A stretch of DNA of 64,000 nt from Malurus cyaneus samueli (lineage: Eukaryota > Chordata > Aves > Passeriformes > Maluridae): assembly GCA_009741485.1 (NCBI GenBank), contig CM019218.1, positions 29,562,115-29,626,114 of the forward strand, written 5' to 3'. The notes under the pieces are model-generated. The model made no database searches. It worked only from the letters and a program-made list of their open reading frames with translations, and was not told the DNA's origin. This document shows positions 28,387-64,000 of this stretch, in pieces. The position numbers and the translations under genes were made by a program. Position 1 is the stretch's first letter. Each line of letters starts with the position of its first letter.

Positions 28387-28699
28387 GGCGAAGTTCCCGC
28401 CTTCCCTGCTGCCACCTAACCACACGGGTTGTCCAGTCCTTGCCCTTAGTAAATGAATGGAGCCCACAGGGAAAAAGGCGTTTCTGAGGATAAAGCCCGG
28501 TCTCTGCCTCTCGGAGGCATCTTCACATTCCTGCGTCCCGAGAAGCAGGGCTGGCTGTTGGCGTTTCCACCTTGTAAGTCATGACAGCCAGTAAAGAAAA
28601 GCAGAAAACAAGCCAGGCTTGTCCTTCCGATCAGCTGTCCCATACTTTTTGCTTCACACCGCCACAGGTATTCTCAGCGTGTTTTACCGCAATAAGCGA

Positions 28700-29420
28700 G
28701 AGACGGGGAATCACGGTGCCCAGAATCACATCCCGCACCGCGGCTCATCTTCCCAGCGCCGCCGAGAGTCGCGGCGCCCGCTCCACGGCCACGGGCTCAC
28801 TCAACAGCAAAACCGGCCTGCAGAGCGGAGGGGACACGAAATCTGTCCCCGCTCTCAGCGTTGGCTTTCCTCAGAGCCCTGAGAGAGGAAAGGCACGGCT
28901 TCCCCCGTGGTACATCTGCTCCCACTCTCCGCTCCCGCTCTCTCCGCTGCCCCTGCCCGCTCCGTCAGTGCTGAGACACGGCTCCCTCCCGGCTGTGCGC
29001 GATGCTGGAGCCAGCCTCTTACACAGCGTCCGGAGGGGCCAGTGACTGCTCAGTGGCTTTCCCTGCGCTCCAGCTATTTCCCGGGGAAAATGAATTGGGG
29101 TTTGAATGGCAAGACGGGGGATACTCGAGCCTCCAGTGAACCGAGGCGGCGCCGCACGATCCCGGCACACACCGCACTAAGCGCGGCCGGCAGCGACACC
29201 CCTCGTCGTTCCCGCTCGCACATCCCGGCACGGCGCCGAGCCGCTGTGGCCCCGCACCGCCAAACCCCACCGGGACGGGGACCGGGACCGGGCCGGGGCT
29301 GGAGCCTGCGCCCCGCCGCGCTCCCGAGGGACAGAGCGCCGCCATCACGTGGCCGCGGCGCTCGGCGGCGCCGCCATAGCCGGGGGGTGCGGGAGCGGGC
29401 GGGCAGGGTGTGAACCGGTG
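28700..29420. promoter_or_regulatory. CpG-rich block, probable GPR176 promoter region
   Basis: The segment is very GC-rich and dense in CG dinucleotides, bounded by AT-rich DNA on the right. It lies 0.3-1.0 kb upstream of the GPR176 start, and its CpG richness continues into exon 1. It holds a run of five G-tracts (29272-29298) and a CACGTG E-box (29346-29351). Open frames here on both strands are expected in GC-rich DNA and are not called as genes. The transcription start cannot be fixed. Confidence 0.7.
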
Positions 29421-32087
29421 TATTTGAAGCAGGTGCCTATTTCGATGGCAGAATTTCAAAAGACGGCGCTGAATTCTAGATTTGCGTCAAAATAGATGTT
29501 TTTGTAATATGTCATTTGCCAGAAAAGCTTTTCAGTGGGCGTAATAAGTTGGGCATTGATTGTACATAAGGTGTGCGTTCATATAATGGGCACACGTTTG
29601 CCTTTAATTTGAAGACTTTAGGAGGCGTGCTAGTTAAAAATCAAGCCAAAAAGGGTTTTTCAGCCACAGGCCAGCCAATCTGAAAATGCCTCGGGAAGAA
29701 GAGCTACCCATGAGCCCAGCCCTTGCACAGCAAGGGTTCCTGAGAGCCCCCACCCATGAAATGTGTTCTAGTGACATAGCTCCAGTCTCCTGCAATGTGC
29801 ACTTGGGCAATCCAGGGCAGAGCTAGGTGCTATGCCCGGGTTCAAAGACTCTGTTGACCACAGGGATAGGGCACTGCCACTGACCATCACATCACTGGTC
29901 CTGGAGGCTGTTGGCCAAGCCTCTGCTCGCACCTCTCTGTGTTTAAGCCCTGACCTTTGCAGCCTCCCCTCATTCCTCTGGGAGCTCATTGCTCCAATCT
30001 CTTTTTTAGTAATTCATGCCTCTGACTCACTCTGATTGTGGCCTCACTCACTCAGCCTCCTACCTTCTTACTCCTCACTCATTCACCTTGTCCACCCAGT
30101 CCCAGTTTTCTTCACTTTCCCAAGCAATAATTATCAGCTTTCATGATGCTTTCCCCTCATCTTTCCCCAGACACCCAAATAGGCTTCCTCCTCCTTTTGG
30201 TCCCCCAACAATCTTGTGGCCAATCTCTGTAACCAGATTCTGATGTCAGTCTCTTCACATCCCAGTCACCTGCAAGGTGCTTCTCCTCACACAGCTATCC
30301 CTTTCTTCAGCTCCTCCATCAGATGATGACCAAGGAGCCAGGTGAGAGCTAATGCTTACCATCTACAGCCTACACTGTGTACCCTCTACACTGTCTTTGC
30401 ATGGATCTGCATAGTCAAGAAAGTATGAGTTGGCTGAAGGAAAAGGTCCTGTGGAGACATCGATTTGACTTACAACTGGAACAGAACAGGAGATGTACAA
30501 TCAGAACTTTGAAGGACACCATGGCCAAAAAAGAAATATTTGCCTGATTAAAAGTCATTCAAATAATAAAATGCTCACACCTGCATATGCCAATAAGCTT
30601 AATGAAGTACATGCTACCACATAAATGACTTTATTAATCAATTCTCTGCTTAGATCATGCTATAGGTAATGTAGCAGGAGGGGGATCAGATTGGGCTGTA
30701 TATAAGGATGGCAGACCTACTAGGAGAAAGACCCTAAAAGACATTGGAGACAGATGATACGCTGCTTTCCTCTCCCTCCTTCCAAGTGGCAATGCTGTCT
30801 TCATAAGCTTGTATCTACGATCATTATTATTGTTATTATTGCCCAGGTTAACATAATGTTATCTGGCCAACCCACTGCTATGCAGTGTAACAAGAGAGAA
30901 GTTTCCCATGTGCTGGGCTGTATGTCCTACACCACGTACTGGTGAAATATAAACCCATAATTTCTGTGAAATGAAGTTTTGCTGATATTTCTTAATTACT
31001 TACTGCACTGTATCTTCTAATTGGCCGTTCTTGCTATATCTTTGTGTGGGAGAGAAGATGAATCTATGGCCTAGACACTTTTATTTCCAGTCTTTAACAC
31101 AGGGAAACTATTTCTAGAAATTGATAGATGAGCGTACCCAACAGCACCAGAGGAAACTCCAGTGATCAGTTACAGTGCCCTAGGTCACAGCTGACTGAGC
31201 AAAAGGACGACTCTGTTATTGCTAAATAAACACTAAACAGCTTTGGTCGTGCATTTCCCACCAAAAAGCAGATGAGATGGAAAGACCCTGCCATTAAAGA
31301 CACATGCTGGGTATGGTAAGAACAGAGAACAGCATCAGCACAGTGATACAATTTAACACTTGGTTTTAGTTAGATACTAATGACATTGTTTATGTTCAAC
31401 TGAAAAATAAAGAGTGCATGGAACAAGCTTCAATTTCAGAAGGACCAATTAAGGGCTATAAAAACCGAGAACTAGTGTAAATACCTGAGTAAGTGGTCTC
31501 TGTGTAACGAAGAAAGTGAAAGTCACCAAAACTCCATTCATTTTTCTGGGTGCATGGAAACTAGCTGCAGGCTACTGTAACATTTTTCTTTGCCTGGGGA
31601 TTAATCCCCTAATAGATAAGCTTGTATGTATTAATTTCCTTGGGGTTTTCTTTACGAAGATCCCAAGACTTTAAAGGCTCCATCTTGCGGCAGTCGTTTT
31701 CAGTAGTTACCGTTTGAAGTGACCGAAGGAAAGCACATTTTCTTCTCTGGTTATCGGTGTTCACTTGACCCCAGCTGGGTCTCTCTGGCAGGTCCCACCG
31801 AGGACAGCCGGGAATGTTCACGGCTCTGGCCTCACTTTGTGTTTGCAGTTCAACCAGACCAAGACTGCGGCTGCTCTCCCTCCACCTGCTATCAGTCACT
31901 AAAGCACTTGTCTATAGTTTTCCATAGTTTTCACAGGAACATGTATCCTACCTCAGCTTTACATGAAATCTATTCTGAATTCCGTGGTTATTTTTTCACT
32001 TTTGTGAATTTTTCTTAAGGTCGATTAAAAAAAAGTCTACACAGTTTCTAAACGTATTTGCTGCCTATCGCTATGTAGCAGATATAC

Positions 32088-32284
32088 CTGGAGGGAGTTC
32101 AAACTGGACATCAGAAAAGGTTCTTCACCCAGAGGAGGTCACTGGAACAGGCTCCCGGGGAAGCGGTCATGGCACCAAACCTCCCAGAGGTTGGGCAGTG
32201 CTCTTAGTCACACCGTTTAGTTTTAGGGAGTGCTGTGCGGAGCAGGGCGCTGGACTCGGTGATCCCCGAGGGGCCCTTCCAGGT
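32088..32284 (+). mobile_element. CR1 LINE 3' end abutting the EIF2AK4 CpG block
   Basis: CTGGAGGGAGTTCAAACTGG, AAAAGGTTCTTCACCCAGAG, CACTGGAACAGGCTCCCGGG, GACTCGGTGATCCCCGAGG and GGGCCCTTCCAG match a CR1 3' end in plus orientation. It ends about 150 nt upstream of the first ATG, so it probably lies within or beside the core promoter. Confidence 0.85.
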
Positions 32285-32455
32285 GTGCACGAACCCGCGG
32301 GCCCCGGGCAGTCCCGCCTCCCGGCCTCCCCTCTCCCTCTCCCCTCCCCTCCCTCCCCTCCTCCTCCTCTCCCGCCGGGGGCGGTGCCGGCCGCGCTCCG
32401 GCCCGTTCCAGCTGGCAGCGCGGGCCGCCGCCATGGCCGTCGCGCCCTGCCTGAC

Positions 32456-63328
<30,873 letters not shown>

Positions 63329-63639
63329 GTACACACACGTCAAATAAGTGTTCAGAAGTGATCCTTGAAAGTTAAAAAACAGCAGAATTCATGCTTCCAT
63401 TATCACTTTACACAAATTCATCCCGTGTGTTCTTTATTCATAAAATAGACTAGGAACAAGACAAAAGTTGAAAGCAAAGACCACCCTTTTTAACATTTTG
63501 GATGTTACGGATTATCCATAACATCGTGTCTCAGCTATGATTGTGCATATGTATGAGAACTCTTACTTTACTAGGAACCATGGTTCTGGAACTTCCCTTT
63601 TTTTTTTTCCTCCCTAAATGCTGAAGTGTGTTAAACGTT
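63329..63639 (+). other. EIF2AK4: EIF2AK4 intron 35 (partial)
   Basis: Intronic sequence between exon 35 and the LTR, with a T-rich run at about 63597-63609. Nothing else is recognised; the intron continues past the window. Confidence 0.8.
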
Positions 63640-64000
63640 GTCGTGGTTTAACCCCAGCCAGCAACCAAGCCCCGCATGGCCGCTCACTCACTCCCCACCA
63701 GCAGGATCAGGGAGAGAATCAGAAGGGTAAAAGGCACAAAACCCGTGGGTTGAGATAAAGACAGTTTGATAGGGAAAGCAAAAGCTATTAACTCAGTGCT
63801 TTCCCTGGGCAGGCAGGGGTTCAGCATCCCCAGGAGAGCAGGGCTCCATCACACGTAGTGTGATGTGAATTACTTGAAAGACAAACACCATCACTCCAAA
63901 TGTCCCCCCATTCCTCCTTCCCCCCAGCTTCATGTATTGAGCATGATGGTCTGGAATATCCCTTTGGGGTCACCTGTCCTGGCTGTGTCTCCTCCTGACA
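63640..64000 (-). mobile_element. Avian ERVL-type LTR, antisense, cut by window end
   Basis: The plus strand begins TGTCGTGGTTTAACCCCAGC and continues with GTGGGTTGAGATAAAGACAG, CAGCATCCCCAGGAGAGCAG, GGCTCCATCAC and ATATCCCTTTGGGGTCACCT. I recognise this as the reverse complement of a common avian endogenous retrovirus LTR, so the LTR points against EIF2AK4 and its 3' end is at about 63640. Its 5' half, and any internal retroviral sequence, lie outside the window. No retroviral gene is visible here. Confidence 0.8.

Larger units (their letters stand above)
28387..32432. other. Head-to-head intergenic interval between GPR176 and EIF2AK4
   Basis: About 4 kb separates the two start codons. Contents: the CpG block at 28.7-29.42 kb, then 29.42-32.08 kb of ordinary AT-rich sequence in which I see no gene, then a CR1 3' end (32088-32284) and the start of the EIF2AK4 CpG block. 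Confidence 0.85.

Noticed and set aside
28387..28467. In-frame upstream extension of GPR176 exon 1
   Set aside because: The codon at 28467 is GTG, not ATG. The ATG at 28386 has strong context and aligns with the mammalian start.
28907..29413. 168-codon plus-strand open frame in the CpG block
   Set aside because: The GC-rich composition leaves stops rare in all frames. The translation is Arg/Pro/Ala-rich with no recognisable domain.

Overview
This window is from a bird nuclear genome. The intronic and intergenic repeats are CR1 LINE 3' ends, at least seven of them in both orientations. An avian ERVL-type LTR runs off the right edge. Both genes have intron-exon structures that match vertebrate orthologues, with introns short compared with mammals. 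There is no prokaryotic, plasmid or phage content. Assignments come from reading the translations against remembered family members; no search was run.

Two genes lie head to head. Left part (about 1-28.7 kb), minus strand: GPR176, an orphan class A G-protein-coupled receptor. All three coding exons are present (28386-28158, 4504-4252, 3282-2175), giving 529 residues with every splice phase consistent. Its first intron is 23.65 kb and holds four CR1 fragments in one orientation, one in the other, an unclassified LTR-like repeat (about 21.69-22.53 kb), and otherwise AT-rich sequence in which I recognise nothing. The 3' UTR runs toward position 1, with a cluster of AATAAA signals on the minus strand at 1400-1282.

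Middle part (28.4-32.45 kb): the shared 5' interval. It has a CpG-rich block at about 28.7-29.42 kb (GPR176 side) and a second at about 32.29-32.76 kb (EIF2AK4 side). A CR1 3' end (about 32088-32284) touches the EIF2AK4 CpG block.

Right part (32.45-63.33 kb), plus strand: EIF2AK4 (GCN2), the uncharged-tRNA and stalled-ribosome sensing eIF2-alpha kinase. Thirty-five coding exons can be placed by splice sites, phase and homology. They cover the RWD domain, charged linker, pseudokinase, kinase, HisRS-like domain and the start of the C-terminal domain, about 1550 codons. The last roughly 97 codons lie beyond the window. The same head-to-head neighbours occur on human chromosome 15.

Two points deserve attention. 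EIF2AK4 exon 1 is one base out of frame with exon 2, and a strong-context ATG lies 23 nt upstream of the in-frame ATG. Two missing bases in this GC-rich exon would explain both. Separately, an 84-nt open segment in intron 7 (40626-40709) has an acceptor, a donor and phases that fit exons 7 and 8, so it could be an unrecorded cassette exon. I found no evidence for an exotic or non-eukaryotic system.
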